A stretch of DNA of 64,000 nt from Salicibibacter cibi (GCF_016495865.1 NZ_CP054706.1:2418001-2482000); one strand, 5' to 3'. Numbered from the stretch's first letter, positions 51,648 to 62,328 are shown. The notes: generated from the letters alone by a model not told the origin. Made by a program: numbers and translations.

Positions 51648-52574
51648 TTACGATGCAGTATTAAAGTTCGCTGTATTTGGAAGCAAGTCGGGAGGTGTTA
51701 TACATTGAAAACGTCCTTCTGCAGAAAGCGCACGATTTTCAAATCCGATCAACACGTTTTTATGGTCCTGCCGCTCGCCGTCGACAATAATGACGACTTC
51801 AGCCGCAGAAACAGCGAAGATAAAGCCGTGATCACGGCCGACGGTGCGATACGGAATCAATTTCATCCGCGCTTCCCATTTCAATTTTCCCTTCTTTCCC
51901 TCTGAATCGAGCCATTCGAGCGTTTCTTTCCACTCCTCTTCTGCAAACTGTGATTGAAACAACGCAATCTCGGCTAACAAAACAGGAGCCCTGGAGATGG
52001 GATCGCGTAAATGATTGCCGGTATCGATAAGGGTCGTTGCCTTGATTGTCTCCGCCCGGTCATCCATTTTGATGATCACATCCGCAAACTGGGCAGCCGT
52101 TTTCTTTTCCTGTTTAAGCACGCGCTTGCTTAATTCGGCAAAAAGGATAACGACCGGTAGCGCGGATAAGACGAGCAGTCCGTGCATATCATCAAACAGT
52201 ACCCAACGGGCAGAAGAACGCCACGTTTCCAAAAGTTCAGACGTTTGCCAAAACATTGCCATGGCCATAACGACACCGCCTGTCAGCCAGGAGATAAAAT
52301 AAAACAATAAGACGGCTTTTGCGAAGCGAGTAAATGTTTGAAAACCGAACGCCAGCAAAATCGTAACCATGCAAATGATCGCTTGTGCGAACGGATGCAA
52401 CAAAAGCTCTCCGTAAGCAGTTAGCCACATAAACAACGGGAGCCCTGAACAGGCTGCGGCGATAAACAGCCGCTTTTTTTTTACGTGATAACCGATCCAT
52501 TTAGCGGTCATATAAAGCAAACTGACAGTCACGACCGTGTTCAATGCATAGATGATATCTATGTACAGCGTCAA
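51648..52574 (-). CDS. spoIIGA: Sporulation sigma-E processing peptidase SpoIIGA
   Basis: 308 residues: five hydrophobic segments in the first half, then a cytosolic aspartic protease-like domain with the catalytic triplet in TTLIDTGNHLRDPI. It cleaves pro-sigma-E at the septum after activation by SpoIIR. The start is TTG 52574. The C-terminus (DLLPNTANFNTAS) is complete. Confidence 0.94.
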   Translation of the reverse strand: MTLYIDIIYALNTVVTVSLLYMTAKWIGYHVKKKRLFIAAACSGLPLFMWLTAYGELLLHPFAQAIICMVTILLAFGFQTFTRFAKAVLLFYFISWLTGGVVMAMAMFWQTSELLETWRSSARWVLFDDMHGLLVLSALPVVILFAELSKRVLKQEKKTAAQFADVIIKMDDRAETIKATTLIDTGNHLRDPISRAPVLLAEIALFQSQFAEEEWKETLEWLDSEGKKGKLKWEARMKLIPYRTVGRDHGFIFAVSAAEVVIIVDGERQDHKNVLIGFENRALSAEGRFQCITPPDLLPNTANFNTAS

Positions 52575-52617
52575 AACACCCTTCGGCCCCCCTTTCTTGT
52601 TGACCTCTCTTTTTAAC

Positions 52618-52650
52618 AGTATAAGCGTATGGGCATTCGAAGTATGTCAC
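52618..52650 (-). promoter_or_regulatory. Probable Spo0A-dependent spoIIG promoter
   Basis: GTGACA (52650-52645) and TATACT (52623-52618) are 21 bp apart, an overlong spacer like that of the B. subtilis spoIIG promoter, which needs Spo0A. A TTCGAA core (52636-52641) within the spacer resembles a 0A box. Confidence 0.6.
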
Positions 52651-52884
52651 TTTATCAGTGGTTGTCACACTCTGATTTTCATTGATTTGATAAAAAACTG
52701 TCGAGGGGTTGTGGGGTGGAGGTTTGGGTATTTTTATTGATTTTTCAGATATTTTTTAGTGTAAAACATCGATCTGGGGAGATTGGGCATCATTTGCATG
52801 ATAACCGATCTAATCGATGTAACCTGATTGGGCCTATAGGGACTGTCATACCGACTGGACGAAACGCGATAATTTTCTCCCAGC

Positions 52885-53068
52885 CTTCATAACTGTTTTA
52901 TGACGACCGAATTCATCTCTGTTTCCATTGCTCAGCCACCATGAGCACTTTATGCTGACGGAATCGCTTGGTTTCGATCCCATTCGGGCTTCATGGACGC
53001 TTCATGAAGCCCGAATCGTTTTGATTGGCTTTCATTAGGTCGCCATAGCCGCTTTATGGCGACCTAAT
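52885..53068. repeat. Array of four palindromes with seven-base loops
   Basis: The last two are perfect 14-bp stems: ATTCGGGCTTCATG-gacgctt-CATGAAGCCCGAAT (52982-53016) and ATTAGGTCGCCATA-gccgctt-TATGGCGACCTAAT (53034-53068). Two weaker ones precede, with loops actgttt and agcactt. Stems differ in sequence but keep pairing. The rest of 52651-52884 holds no recognisable gene. Confidence 0.8.
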
Positions 53069-53094
53069 CGCTTATTTTTTCTTTGTTAGGGTAG

Positions 53095-53376
53095 GGACTG
53101 CTGAATAACGGAAAAAGATTGGCACATAAGCATTGTCCGTTGATGTTGTCAAAACTGGATGCAAGAAAATCTATCCTAAAAGCAGAAAACCCTTGCACGT
53201 CTGGCAACCCACGGAGGGACGGTGCTGCAATGGCGAGACTCCAGCGGAAAAACGGACGCGTCAAGCCCCCGAAGCGCCGGTTTTACGCGAGGAGGCTTGA
53301 CCGTTCGTCCGCGGAAAGCGAAGCCATGGAAGCGGCATCCCGGCTCCAACTAATATATGTAAGTTGTTCAGCAATC
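53095..53376. repeat. 282-bp MITE-like element, copy 2
   Basis: Same length and ends as the element at 12024-12305, same orientation, about 94% identical by eye. It lies between the palindrome array and the ftsZ terminator. Confidence 0.8.
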
Positions 53377-53462
53377 CATAGGGTAATCATGATCGCCCAA
53401 GCAGATCATGTCGATACGTGGCGGTACCAACATCTGAACAATTTATCCTCTCTGTTAGTGCG

Positions 53463-53499
53463 AAAAAAACCCAAACGGAGATCTCCGTTTGGGTTTTTT
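53463..53499 (-). terminator. Terminator after ftsZ
   Basis: Perfect palindrome AAAAAACCCAAACGGAGA and its complement TCTCCGTTTGGGTTTTTT. It follows the ftsZ stop by about 10 bp. Confidence 0.93.
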
Positions 53500-53510
53500 C
53501 TTTCCCGATT

Positions 53511-54671
53511 TTATCGATTCCGACGGCGGTTCCGTAAAAATGCCGGGATATCAAGGGAATCTTGGTCTTCTTCTTGTCTGCCGGACGAACGTTCCGGTTC
53601 TTCTTCAAAGGCCGGTTGTTGCTGTGTTTGCTGCGGACGTTGCGGCGCCTGTTGCTGCGGGCTTGTCCGTCTGCCCCCCGTTTCTTGGCTTTTGCCGGGA
53701 CGTCCCCGTTTTTCCGTACCTTCGTTGAATCCCGTTGCAATCACTGTCACCAGAACTTCATCTTTCAAATTTTCATTGATGACGGAACCAAAAATCATAT
53801 TGACTTCCGGATCCGATGCATCCGAAACGATTTCGGCTGCTTCATGCACCTCAAACAAACTTAAATCGCTTCCGCCGGTTATGTTCATTAACACCCCTTG
53901 GGCGCCATCAACGGAAGTTTCCAACAATGGGCTGGAAATTGCCTTTTTCGCAGCTTCTCCGGCTCGGCTTTCACCGGTGGCGATGCCGATCCCCATGAGC
54001 GCTGAACCTTTTTCGCTCATAATTGTTTTTACGTCGGCAAAATCCAGGTTGATCAGCCCGGGCGTTGCGATCAAATCTGAAATGCCCTGCACTCCTTGTC
54101 TTAGTACATTATCTGCTTCTCGAAATGCTTCCAACATCGGCGTGCTTTTATCAACAATTTCCAGCAAACGATCGTTCGGGATGACAATCAAGGTGTCAAC
54201 ATTTTCTTTAAGCGTTTCAATTCCTTCAGATGCATGGGTGGAGCGTTTTTTCCCTTCAAAAGTAAACGGGCGTGTAACGACACCTACGGTGAGAGCGCCT
54301 ATTTCTCTAGCCACTTCTGCAATGACGGGAGCCGCACCTGTTCCGGTGCCTCCGCCCATGCCCGCCGTGATAAATACCATATCTGCCCCGGTCAGTGATT
54401 CTTCCATTTGCTCTTTGCTTTCTTCCGCCGCTTTTTTGCCAATTTCGGGGTTTGCGCCTGCGCCCAGTCCACGCGTTAACTTCCCGCCCAGTTGAAGTTT
54501 TGTATCAGCCTGGGAGAGGGATAACGCTTGGGAATCCGTATTTACGGCGATAAATTCTACACCTTGCAAGCCATTTTCAATCATGCGGTTCACTGCATTG
54601 GAGCCGCCGCCTCCAACCCCAATGACTTTGATTTGAGCGAGTTGATCCATGTCCATTTCAAACTCTAGCAT
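53511..54671 (-). CDS. ftsZ: Cell division protein FtsZ
   Basis: 386-residue tubulin-like GTPase that forms the Z ring. The GTP-binding signature [15 protein letters not shown]-terminal [17 protein letters not shown] and the T7 loop [11 protein letters not shown] are intact. A Gln/Arg-rich linker leads to the C-terminal conserved peptide [13 protein letters not shown], which binds FtsA and SepF, both encoded nearby. Confidence 0.97.
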   Translation of the reverse strand: MLEFEMDMDQLAQIKVIGVGGGGSNAVNRMIENGLQGVEFIAVNTDSQALSLSQADTKLQLGGKLTRGLGAGANPEIGKKAAEESKEQMEESLTGADMVFITAGMGGGTGTGAAPVIAEVAREIGALTVGVVTRPFTFEGKKRSTHASEGIETLKENVDTLIVIPNDRLLEIVDKSTPMLEAFREADNVLRQGVQGISDLIATPGLINLDFADVKTIMSEKGSALMGIGIATGESRAGEAAKKAISSPLLETSVDGAQGVLMNITGGSDLSLFEVHEAAEIVSDASDPEVNMIFGSVINENLKDEVLVTVIATGFNEGTEKRGRPGKSQETGGRRTSPQQQAPQRPQQTQQQPAFEEEPERSSGRQEEDQDSLDIPAFLRNRRRNR

Positions 54672-54724
54672 CTCGGGTCCCCCTCATCAGTCAATTGTCT
54701 GGTATATCCCTTTTTGTTTCGTTA

Positions 54725-56011
54725 CTATTCAAAAAACACTTTGAAAAAACTACGAACTCGCTTCTTGACTCCGAGTGATTCCTTTTCCTCTTGCGGTACT
54801 CGCTGCTTTTCCGGATTTCTTGTTTTACGATAGGCCGGTGGCTCTTCTTCGTCATGAGTTGCAACGACCATTTCGTCCATCTCGTTCATTCTAACATGAA
54901 GATGGGTAAATTCAATGAGTCCAACGCCATTGGTGTATCTCGGTTCCCTTACCCCGATATAGTCCGGAATCGCCATTCGGATATTGCGGCCGATAATTTC
55001 CCTAGCAAGTTCAAGGGTGCCAGGCATCATCACCGTACCGCCGGTCAATACGACTCCACCCGGGATATCACCAATGCCGGTTAATTCTTCGGCAATGATT
55101 TCGAAAATCTCTTCCATGCGCGGTTCAATGATATGCGCCAAGTCCCGTTGCGAATACTCTTCCGGTTCATGACCTCCCATTGGATGAACGGTGGCAAACA
55201 CTTCATCGGAAGTATCATCGATATACGCATGCCCATGTTCTACTTTCACACGTTCCGCTTCCGCTTTGGTTACGCGAAGTCCTACAGATAGATCATTTGT
55301 GACATGCGCCCCTCCGATGGGAGCGACATTCAACGTTTCCAGTGAACCGTCTTTAAACGTAGAGATCGTCGTTTGGCTTCCGCCAATATCGACAAGCGCA
55401 ACACCGAGTGAGCGTTCATCTTTTGATACAGCAATTTCACCTGCCGCCAGCGGCTGCAGATAAATATCCGAAATGACCAAACCCGCCTTTTCCACACAAC
55501 GCAAAAGGTTATGTAAGACCGTTTTTGATCCGGTAATAAGCATTCCTTCCATTTCCAGCCGTACACCGATCATCCCTGTGGGATCGTTGATTTCATCGTA
55601 ACCGTCTACAATAAACTGATTCGGTACGATATCGACAACTTCCCGGTCTCGTGGGATGGATACCACTTGCGCTGCATCCATGACCCGATCAATATCTTCC
55701 TGGTCAATTTCTTTATTCGGGTTCGATACGGCAACGATACCTTGACACGGCTGCAATTCAATATGATTTCCATTAATGCCGACGACGACTTGGTTAATGG
55801 AAACGCCGACCATCCTTTCCGCTTCTTCGGTAGCTTGGCGGATAGATGCGACTGTGGCGTCAATGTCAACAACGGTGCCTTTTTTAATACCGGTGGACGG
55901 CGCTTTTCCGACACCGATAATATTTAGTATTCCCGCTGAGATTTCTCCGATCATTACTTTTACTTCAGTTGTACCAACATCCAAACTGACATAAATCTCA
56001 TTATTGTCCAC
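54725..56011 (-). CDS. ftsA: Cell division protein FtsA
   Basis: 428-residue actin-like ATPase tethering FtsZ to the membrane. SLDVGTTEVKVMIGE is the first phosphate loop; VALVDIGGSQTTIS and GVVLTGGTVMMPG complete the ATP site; the C-terminal amphipathic helix (KKRVRSFFKVFF) binds membrane. GTG 56011 (MDNNEIYVSL) was chosen since AGGAGG is eight bases upstream; the GTG at 56020 overlaps that Shine-Dalgarno. Confidence 0.95.
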   Translation of the reverse strand: MDNNEIYVSLDVGTTEVKVMIGEISAGILNIIGVGKAPSTGIKKGTVVDIDATVASIRQATEEAERMVGVSINQVVVGINGNHIELQPCQGIVAVSNPNKEIDQEDIDRVMDAAQVVSIPRDREVVDIVPNQFIVDGYDEINDPTGMIGVRLEMEGMLITGSKTVLHNLLRCVEKAGLVISDIYLQPLAAGEIAVSKDERSLGVALVDIGGSQTTISTFKDGSLETLNVAPIGGAHVTNDLSVGLRVTKAEAERVKVEHGHAYIDDTSDEVFATVHPMGGHEPEEYSQRDLAHIIEPRMEEIFEIIAEELTGIGDIPGGVVLTGGTVMMPGTLELAREIIGRNIRMAIPDYIGVREPRYTNGVGLIEFTHLHVRMNEMDEMVVATHDEEEPPAYRKTRNPEKQRVPQEEKESLGVKKRVRSFFKVFFE

Positions 56012-56517
56012 GAATGGCACCTCCTACTGCAATAATGTTCTGCCCATAACATGCCAGGCTTGTGATGTGTTGGGCGCGCCCGTGCGGACGGGAGGTAACC
56101 GCAGCAAAGCGGGTCATCACCATTCTTTAAAGCCGTGACTACATCAGCAAAATTTATCCCGGTTGTCACTGCATGTTAGATTACTAGTTTCACTGGATAG
56201 CTCCACAGCTTATTAAGCTAGTTCACGAATGATGCTGACGAGTCTACGCATATTGCGAAAAAACTTTTTTCAGTAGGTAAGAAAGCATACATCACTCTCT
56301 TACCTACACAAGTCGGGCGAAGGCTTTCGCCATTAATGCTTGGCGAAAAGCCAAGTTTTCTAATGAATAGGAAAGATCCAATCTCTTCTTTTCGGTTAAA
56401 AAAAGGATCTTATGTACAAGTTTACACCAATATAGGCTTGGAGAAAAGCGAAAATCGCCTCAATTCCTAGAAGTCCTTTATATCATGCATCTAACCTCTG
56501 GCTTCTGGTCTCTGTTA
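56012..56517. other. Leader/intergenic region between divIB and ftsA
   Basis: About 500 bp with no gene. B. subtilis has ylxW, ylxX and sbp between divIB and ftsA; these are missing. Contents seen: the two-hairpin repeat (56272-56364) and AT-rich sequence where a ftsA promoter is expected. No clear -35/-10 pair could be assigned with confidence. Confidence 0.6.
56272..56364 (-). repeat. Two-hairpin dispersed element, copy C
   Basis: On the minus strand: TTAGAAAACTTGGC, hairpin 1 (GGCTTTTCGCC / GGCGAAAGCC), linker, then hairpin 2 (GTAGGTAAG / CTTACCTAC arms). Compared with copies A and B several stem positions change in pairs. It points toward ftsA, about 260 bp upstream of its start. Confidence 0.82.
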
Positions 56518-57309
56518 TCAGCTGTTTTCCTCATCCGAGTCGTCTTCATCGTCTTCTTCATCCGTCGCTGATGAACTTTCAAAATACGGCCGCATTTTCA
56601 TGTGCAAAACCCCTGAATCTTCGGGATCAATCTCTTCCGCGACAGAAGGATAGCCGGACATGTATTCAGCAAATTGGTCAACCATTGTTTCCACTTCAAT
56701 CCCGTCATTCATATACAATCGTAGTCCTTCATGGTTTTCATCAAGCGGGTGCACTTCCGATATACGGTTGACGACCCCGTCTGTAAGTTTTTCCATCTCA
56801 TCCAGCAACGTCTCCAGCCGGGATTCATCGTTCCACTCATAGATTACGGGCGCATCACCGGGAAGTTGATCCAAATTCTGGTCGGGACTTTGCTCCCCAT
56901 TTGCAAACACAGGGATGTACTCCTCGTTCTCTTCCATATAAGCGATACGCTCCTGTTCAGTGACGGCGATATGTATCGTGTTCGGAAATGATCGCGAAAC
57001 AGAAGCCTCCATGACGTGAGGGAGCGTTTCTGCAATTCTTTCTTCTGCATCCCGAACATCGGCCGCCCAGATATTATCCCCCTGTTCCAAACCACTTTGC
57101 GCAATCACTTCGCCCTCTTCTCCGGTAACAATCCCTTCCACATGAATGGCTTGAATGTCACTCAATGGGGATTGCAAATAGACGACAAATCCAACCAACA
57201 AAAAGATCGTGATCAAAGAAATGATCAGCCGGCGATTGGCACGTTTTTTTCGTTGTTCTTTTAATGCGGGGATTCGTTCATTTGCGGATACGACTTTTCG
57301 ATCTCCCAC
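56518..57309 (-). CDS. divIB: Cell division protein DivIB (FtsQ)
   Basis: 263-residue bitopic membrane protein: a basic cytoplasmic tail, one transmembrane helix (LIISLITIFLLVGFVVYL, about 28-48), POTRA domain (LSDIQAIHVEGIVTGEEGEV), beta domain and a very acidic C-terminal tail. It forms a complex with DivIC and FtsL at the septum. GTG 57309 has AAAGGAGG six to seven bases upstream; the earlier GTG 57330 lacks one. In B. subtilis murB lies before it; here murG does. Confidence 0.93.
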   Translation of the reverse strand: MGDRKVVSANERIPALKEQRKKRANRRLIISLITIFLLVGFVVYLQSPLSDIQAIHVEGIVTGEEGEVIAQSGLEQGDNIWAADVRDAEERIAETLPHVMEASVSRSFPNTIHIAVTEQERIAYMEENEEYIPVFANGEQSPDQNLDQLPGDAPVIYEWNDESRLETLLDEMEKLTDGVVNRISEVHPLDENHEGLRLYMNDGIEVETMVDQFAEYMSGYPSVAEEIDPEDSGVLHMKMRPYFESSSATDEEDDEDDSDEENS

Positions 57310-57349
57310 ACGCCAACCTCCTTTTGACACCGGTTTGTCCCGTATTTCC

Positions 57350-58444
57350 TCACGGCATTTTTGCGGCTGTTTTCAGAACGTCTCGTAATCGGCCGGCAGC
57401 ATCCGGAACAGCGATGGATGTTGCCGCCGTTTGCATCTCGAGTGCTTTGCCATTTTGAAAAAGCTTATTTATATCCGCTTCGAGTTTATCTGCCGACCAA
57501 TCCGTTTCTTTGTGCACCATTGCAGCACCAACATCTTCCAATGCTCTGGCATTCATTTCCTGATGATTTTTCGTGACGTAAGGGCTGGGAATTAAGATGG
57601 AGGGAATGCCAAGTGCCGTAATTTCCGCCAATGTTGTGGCACCGGCACGGCTAACAACTGCGTCCACACTTGCAAGTACATTTGGCATATCGTGAATGAA
57701 TGGACGGACGACGACGTGCGCGCGCGTTTTTTCATTGGCAATGCTTGTCTTTACTTTATCATAATGAACACTTCCTGTGATATATAAGTATTGACAATGT
57801 TTGTCGGATAATTGCGGAAGTGCTTGCAAAAAAGCATCATGAATGGGTTGTGCCCCGCGACTGCCGCCGACAAGCAACACAACGGGAAGATCTTTTTTCA
57901 ACCCAAATTCGGTCACCAAATTGGTTTTTTCGGCGTGAACGACTTCGGAGGCACGCGGGTTCCCTGTGAATACCGTTTTGTCTTTCGGAAAATAACCGGA
58001 GGCTTCCTGAAAAGAAATCGCGACGTTTGTGGCATATCTGCTTAAAAATTTGTTGGTAAGGCCCGGAATGCTGTTTTGCTCATGGATAACTGTCGGCACT
58101 CCCAATCGGGCAGCCGCATACATCACGGGACCCGCCACATAACCCCCTGTCCCGAGAGCAACGTCAGGCTTAAATGCACGAATCAACTGCTTCGCACGGG
58201 AGGTTCCTTTCAAAAACCGCCGCACAGTTTTTACGTTTTCAAAAGACAATTTCCGTTTAAAACCACTGATTTCGATCGTCTGAAAGGGGATGTCATAGTT
58301 CGGTACAATCTCGCTTTCCAATCCATTTTCCGTCCCCACGTATAAAAAGGAGGCAGACGGCTCCTCCTCGCGAATCGCTTTAATCATAGCAATCGCGGGA
58401 TAAATGTGCCCTCCCGTGCCTCCGCCGGTGACTAAAACTTTCAT
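57350..58444 (-). CDS. murG: UDP-GlcNAc:lipid I N-acetylglucosaminyltransferase MurG
   Basis: 364-residue GT28 enzyme making lipid II at the inner face of the membrane. TGGGTGGHIYPAIA, GTGGYVAGPVMYAA, the HEQNSIPGLTNK loop, and the UDP-GlcNAc site SRAGATTLAEI are all present. GAGGTG precedes the ATG. Confidence 0.96.
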   Translation of the reverse strand: MKVLVTGGGTGGHIYPAIAMIKAIREEEPSASFLYVGTENGLESEIVPNYDIPFQTIEISGFKRKLSFENVKTVRRFLKGTSRAKQLIRAFKPDVALGTGGYVAGPVMYAAARLGVPTVIHEQNSIPGLTNKFLSRYATNVAISFQEASGYFPKDKTVFTGNPRASEVVHAEKTNLVTEFGLKKDLPVVLLVGGSRGAQPIHDAFLQALPQLSDKHCQYLYITGSVHYDKVKTSIANEKTRAHVVVRPFIHDMPNVLASVDAVVSRAGATTLAEITALGIPSILIPSPYVTKNHQEMNARALEDVGAAMVHKETDWSADKLEADINKLFQNGKALEMQTAATSIAVPDAAGRLRDVLKTAAKMP

Positions 58445-58475
58445 CTATTTCACCTCAGGTTTTAGATGTACATGT

Positions 58476-59579
58476 TTACGTGACTCTTGTGTGTGCGCTG
58501 ATGTTTAACAATATGCCGAGTGCGACGAGCATGAGCGTGAGGGACGATCCGCCATAACTGAGCAAAGGCAGAGTGATGCCGGTAACCGGAAACAAACCGA
58601 TGACGACACCGATATTGATCATCACCTGCACAAACAACATGCCGATAATCCCGACAGCCAATAACGTCCCAAATAGATCAGGGGCAAGCAAAGCCGTACG
58701 CAACCCTCGCCACATAATGACCGCGAACAAAAGAATGACAACGACTCCGGCAATGAAGCCTCCTTCTTCCGCGATCACGGCAAAAATAAAATCCGTTTGC
58801 GGTTCAGGCAGATAAAAATATTTTTGCCTGCTTTCCCCGAATCCCATGCCGAATAGACCGCCGGGGCCGATCGCATAGAGGGATTGGATAATTTGAAAAC
58901 CGCTTCCGAGCGGATCATTCCAAGGGTCAAAAAAAGACGTGATCCGATCGATTCGATACGGCGCCGAGGCAATCAAGCCTACGAATCCGGCCGCTCCAAT
59001 CGCTCCCAACCATGCAAAATGGGCTTTTTTGGCACCGGCAATAAACAGCATAATAAACGACGTCACTACCATTACCGCCCCCGTACCGAGGTCCGGTTGT
59101 AGCATGATTAATGCAAACGCGGTAAAAATAATTGCAAGGAGCGGCAACATGCCTGTTCGAAATTGCGCGATCTGTTGCTGATTTCTGGTTAGCCAGTGGG
59201 CCAAAAACAAAATCATGCCCAACTTCATAAATTCCGACGGTTGGATCGAAAAAGCGCCGACGCCAATCCAGCTTTGCGCACCTCCTCGAATCAATCCCAC
59301 CCCGGGAATCAAAACGAGAATCAAAAGGGCAAAACAGACCAAAACCGTCGTGAGCACATAGTTTCGCCATCGCCAGTACCCGAAACGCATCATGAACAGC
59401 ATTCCGACACATCCCGCTCCCGCAAACAGCAATTGCCGTTTGGCAAAATGATAAGGGTCGGAAAAGCGGTATTCTCCCCAAGCTGCGCTCGCGCTATAGA
59501 CCATAATGACCCCGATAATCAACAATGCGCAAATGGCAAACAGTAAAATTCCGTCAACCGCTTGTTTATTTTCTTTCAC
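58476..59579 (-). CDS. spoVE: SEDS-family peptidoglycan polymerase SpoVE/FtsW
   Basis: 367-residue membrane protein with ten transmembrane segments. SEDS signatures: GAQSWIGVGAFSIQPSEFMK, LQPDLGTG, the conserved Asp in PQTDFIFAVIAEE, and GITLPLLSYGGSSL. By position between murD and murG it corresponds to spore-cortex SpoVE; a vegetative FtsW role is not excluded. GTG 59579 has GGGGTGAAG upstream. Confidence 0.93.
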   Translation of the reverse strand: MKENKQAVDGILLFAICALLIIGVIMVYSASAAWGEYRFSDPYHFAKRQLLFAGAGCVGMLFMMRFGYWRWRNYVLTTVLVCFALLILVLIPGVGLIRGGAQSWIGVGAFSIQPSEFMKLGMILFLAHWLTRNQQQIAQFRTGMLPLLAIIFTAFALIMLQPDLGTGAVMVVTSFIMLFIAGAKKAHFAWLGAIGAAGFVGLIASAPYRIDRITSFFDPWNDPLGSGFQIIQSLYAIGPGGLFGMGFGESRQKYFYLPEPQTDFIFAVIAEEGGFIAGVVVILLFAVIMWRGLRTALLAPDLFGTLLAVGIIGMLFVQVMINIGVVIGLFPVTGITLPLLSYGGSSLTLMLVALGILLNISAHTRVT

Positions 59580-59704
59580 ATCTTCACCCCGCCACCCGCA
59601 ATTCAAGTCCTGTCCGATACAAGGCTTTATTCATACGTATGACGGTTTGTCCATTTTAGAAGTGAGATGTGGGAAATGAGAGGCGAGAACCCCTCGTTAC
59701 TCTT

Positions 59705-61063
59705 TTATAGCTCTTCAATGGCGTTGACGAAGCATTCCCCTCGTTCTTCGAATGTTTTAAACTGGTCCCAGCTGGCACAAGCCGGCGACAGCAGCAAAAT
59801 ATCTCCCTCGGCGGAAGCATCATACGCTGCTTTTACCGCTTCCTGTAAACGGCCGGTATGTTTGATCACCGGAATACCCGCTCGTGTTCCCGCTTCTTTC
59901 AGCTTCTCGCCCGTTTCGCCATACACTGCCATTGCCCTCACATTTGTTAAACTTTCGACCAGCGCAAAAAAATCATTTCCCCGGTCCAACCCTCCTGCAA
60001 TCAATACGACGGGTTGTTCAAATGCGTTCAAGGCTCGTGATGTCGCCAATATGTTGGTTGCTTTGGAATCGTTGTACACTTTTCGCCCATCCAACTCTTT
60101 GACAAATTGCAAGCGGTGTTCAACACCTGTAAATGTTGTCAATACGCTTTTCAGCGTATCAGTCGATACGTTTAGAAGTTTGGCAATCGCGACCGCAGCC
60201 AACACGTTTTCGAGATTGTGAATGCCGGGAAGGGCAATGTCCCCCGTTTGCAGCAAAGGTTGGTTCTGCCAATATACCGTTCCCGCTTCATGAGAGGCGC
60301 CTTCGGCTCGTCTATGTTTCACGGAAAATGGGATATTTGTTCCTTTTTGAGCCACTGCCAATCCTTTCACAACCTCATCATCAGCATTGTACACAAAATA
60401 ATCATCAGCAGTCAGGTTACCGGCAATGTTGGCTTTTGAATGGATGTAATCGGCTCGCGTTCCGTGGTAATCAAGGTGGGCATCGAAAATATTCAAAAGC
60501 ACGGCGATATGGGGGCGAAAATAAACGGTTCCCTTCAATTGAAAACTGGATACTTCTGTTACCATGTATTCATTTTCGCCCACCGATTCTGCTACTTCAC
60601 AAGCGGGCAAACCGATATTGCCCGCGATTTTTGCGCTTTTATGATCGGCGAGCAACATTTCATGGACCAACTTCGTAGTCGTTGTTTTTCCGTTCGAACC
60701 TGTAATGGCGATAAGCTCTCCCTGCACGATCCAATACGCCAGTTCGAGTTCCGTTACGATCGGGATTTCCCTGTGCATGCCTTCCCGGACAATTGGATTG
60801 TCATACCGAATGCCCGGGTTTTTAACGATCAGATGAAGCGGGGTGTCAAACATCCGTAAAGGGTGCCCGCCGGTCACAAATTGAACGCCATAAGCTTCCA
60901 GCTCTTTTGTTCCCGTTAACGCCCCATACGATTTCGCGTCGTTTACGATGACTCGGGCTCCATGTTTGGCTAACAATTGGGCCGCTGCTTTTCCGCTCTT
61001 TGCAAAGCCGAGGACGAGCACCGTTTTATTTTTCAAATTGGAAAGTAATGGATGGTTTGTCAT
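59705..61063 (-). CDS. murD: UDP-N-acetylmuramoyl-L-alanine:D-glutamate ligase
   Basis: 452 residues. The N-terminal UDP-binding fold ([17 protein letters not shown]), the ATP loop [21 protein letters not shown] and YNDSKATN are conserved. Start ATG 61063 overlaps the mraY stop as ATGA. A 125-bp gap to spoVE follows. Confidence 0.96.
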   Translation of the reverse strand: MTNHPLLSNLKNKTVLVLGFAKSGKAAAQLLAKHGARVIVNDAKSYGALTGTKELEAYGVQFVTGGHPLRMFDTPLHLIVKNPGIRYDNPIVREGMHREIPIVTELELAYWIVQGELIAITGSNGKTTTTKLVHEMLLADHKSAKIAGNIGLPACEVAESVGENEYMVTEVSSFQLKGTVYFRPHIAVLLNIFDAHLDYHGTRADYIHSKANIAGNLTADDYFVYNADDEVVKGLAVAQKGTNIPFSVKHRRAEGASHEAGTVYWQNQPLLQTGDIALPGIHNLENVLAAVAIAKLLNVSTDTLKSVLTTFTGVEHRLQFVKELDGRKVYNDSKATNILATSRALNAFEQPVVLIAGGLDRGNDFFALVESLTNVRAMAVYGETGEKLKEAGTRAGIPVIKHTGRLQEAVKAAYDASAEGDILLLSPACASWDQFKTFEERGECFVNAIEEL

Positions 61064-62043
61064 ATTGCCCACACCTCGATATAAACGCCGATTACTGCAA
61101 AGACGATGCCGCAAAGCCAGAAGACGACAACCACTTTCCACTCCGACCAACCGGATAGTTCATAATGGTGGTGCAGCGGGCTCATTTTGAACACGCGCCT
61201 TCCTTTCCATTTAAACACGATGACTTGAATCATCACCGATATGGTCTCAATGACAAAGACACCGCCGATGATGATTAAGAGAATTTCCATTTTCAAAATA
61301 ATCGCGACTGCGGCAATCGCCCCGCCAAGGGCCAGTGAACCTGTATCCCCCATAAAAACTTTCGCCGGATGGGCATTGAAGACGAGGAAACCGAGGACCG
61401 CTCCTACGACAGCTGCGCAAAAAACAGCGACTTCGGGGAAGCCTGCATACCAGGCAAGAACGACATAAGCCCCGAAAGCAATCGCCGACGTTCCGGCGAG
61501 CAACCCATCCAGGCCATCAGTTAAATTGACAGCGTTGGAAGCCCCCACGAGCATGACCGCCACGAGTAACAAATAAAGAATGCCGATGTCCACACTAAAA
61601 TCGGTGGCCGGTATTTGCACGACCGTGGAAAATTCGTATTGCTGCAAAACAAAATAAAAAACGGCAGCGACGACTAATTGCGCGAGTAATTTTTGTTTCG
61701 AGTTTAAACCAAGGTTTCTTTTTAAAACGACTTTAATAAAATCATCCAAAAAACCGACAAGGCCAAAGGCGATGGTCACGAGCATTAACAACCCGATTTG
61801 ATAATTAAATTCCAAATCGGTAAAAATCGACACGACGAGAAGTACGGACAAAGCCAATGCCAAAATGACGACAATGCCGCCCATCGTCGGTGTGCCGCTC
61901 TTTTTTTGATGGCTGGAGGGGCCCTCTTCGCGAATGCTTTGCCCAAATTTCAACCGATGCAACATCGGGATGAACAAGGGAGAAAGGAGTACGCTTAGTA
62001 CAAACGCTGCTACGATGGCTGCTAATATCGATGGTTCACTCAA
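61060..62043 (-). CDS. mraY: Phospho-N-acetylmuramoyl-pentapeptide transferase MraY
   Basis: 327-residue polytopic enzyme making lipid [16 protein letters not shown] with the metal-binding Asps, [12 protein letters not shown], and the [14 protein letters not shown] loop are intact. TTG 62043 is the best start (AAAGGAGTG upstream); upstream open codons continue but are not MraY-like. Confidence 0.96.
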   Translation of the reverse strand: MSEPSILAAIVAAFVLSVLLSPLFIPMLHRLKFGQSIREEGPSSHQKKSGTPTMGGIVVILALALSVLLVVSIFTDLEFNYQIGLLMLVTIAFGLVGFLDDFIKVVLKRNLGLNSKQKLLAQLVVAAVFYFVLQQYEFSTVVQIPATDFSVDIGILYLLLVAVMLVGASNAVNLTDGLDGLLAGTSAIAFGAYVVLAWYAGFPEVAVFCAAVVGAVLGFLVFNAHPAKVFMGDTGSLALGGAIAAVAIILKMEILLIIIGGVFVIETISVMIQVIVFKWKGRRVFKMSPLHHHYELSGWSEWKVVVVFWLCGIVFAVIGVYIEVWAI

Positions 62044-62328
62044 GATGTTCACTCCTTTCGTTTCATTTCGGTAAGGTTTTGAGGTGCCCGGAGGTCCTGC
62101 ACAGCACCTAAGATTGTGAATTTCGTGCTTTGGAGGTGATTGTGATTCACGTTTCAGGGGGTACATTAGACCTTCCATCGAACCCCGAATCGCTGATTCT
62201 CGCACCTCAGGGGTACCTTGTTTCTCGATTTGGTGTCCCTGCAATACAGATGTTTTATGTTCTGTTTAGCCACTTTCAAGACTTAGCATCCTTTGAGCGC
62301 TCGCTACTTTCTTTTTTCCACCGTATGT
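62044..62328. other. Gap between murE and mraY
   Basis: 285 bp with no convincing gene. Short GC-rich words (GAGGTGC, AGGTGCC, GCACCTC) recur as partial inverted repeats. The plus-strand open frames across it are antisense to murE and have no family resemblance. Confidence 0.5.

Noticed and set aside
53119..54495. 458-codon plus-strand open frame opposite ftsZ
   Set aside because: It is antisense to a fully conserved ftsZ and runs through the MITE and terminator; low-complexity Ser/Pro/Thr composition is the shadow of ftsZ codon usage.
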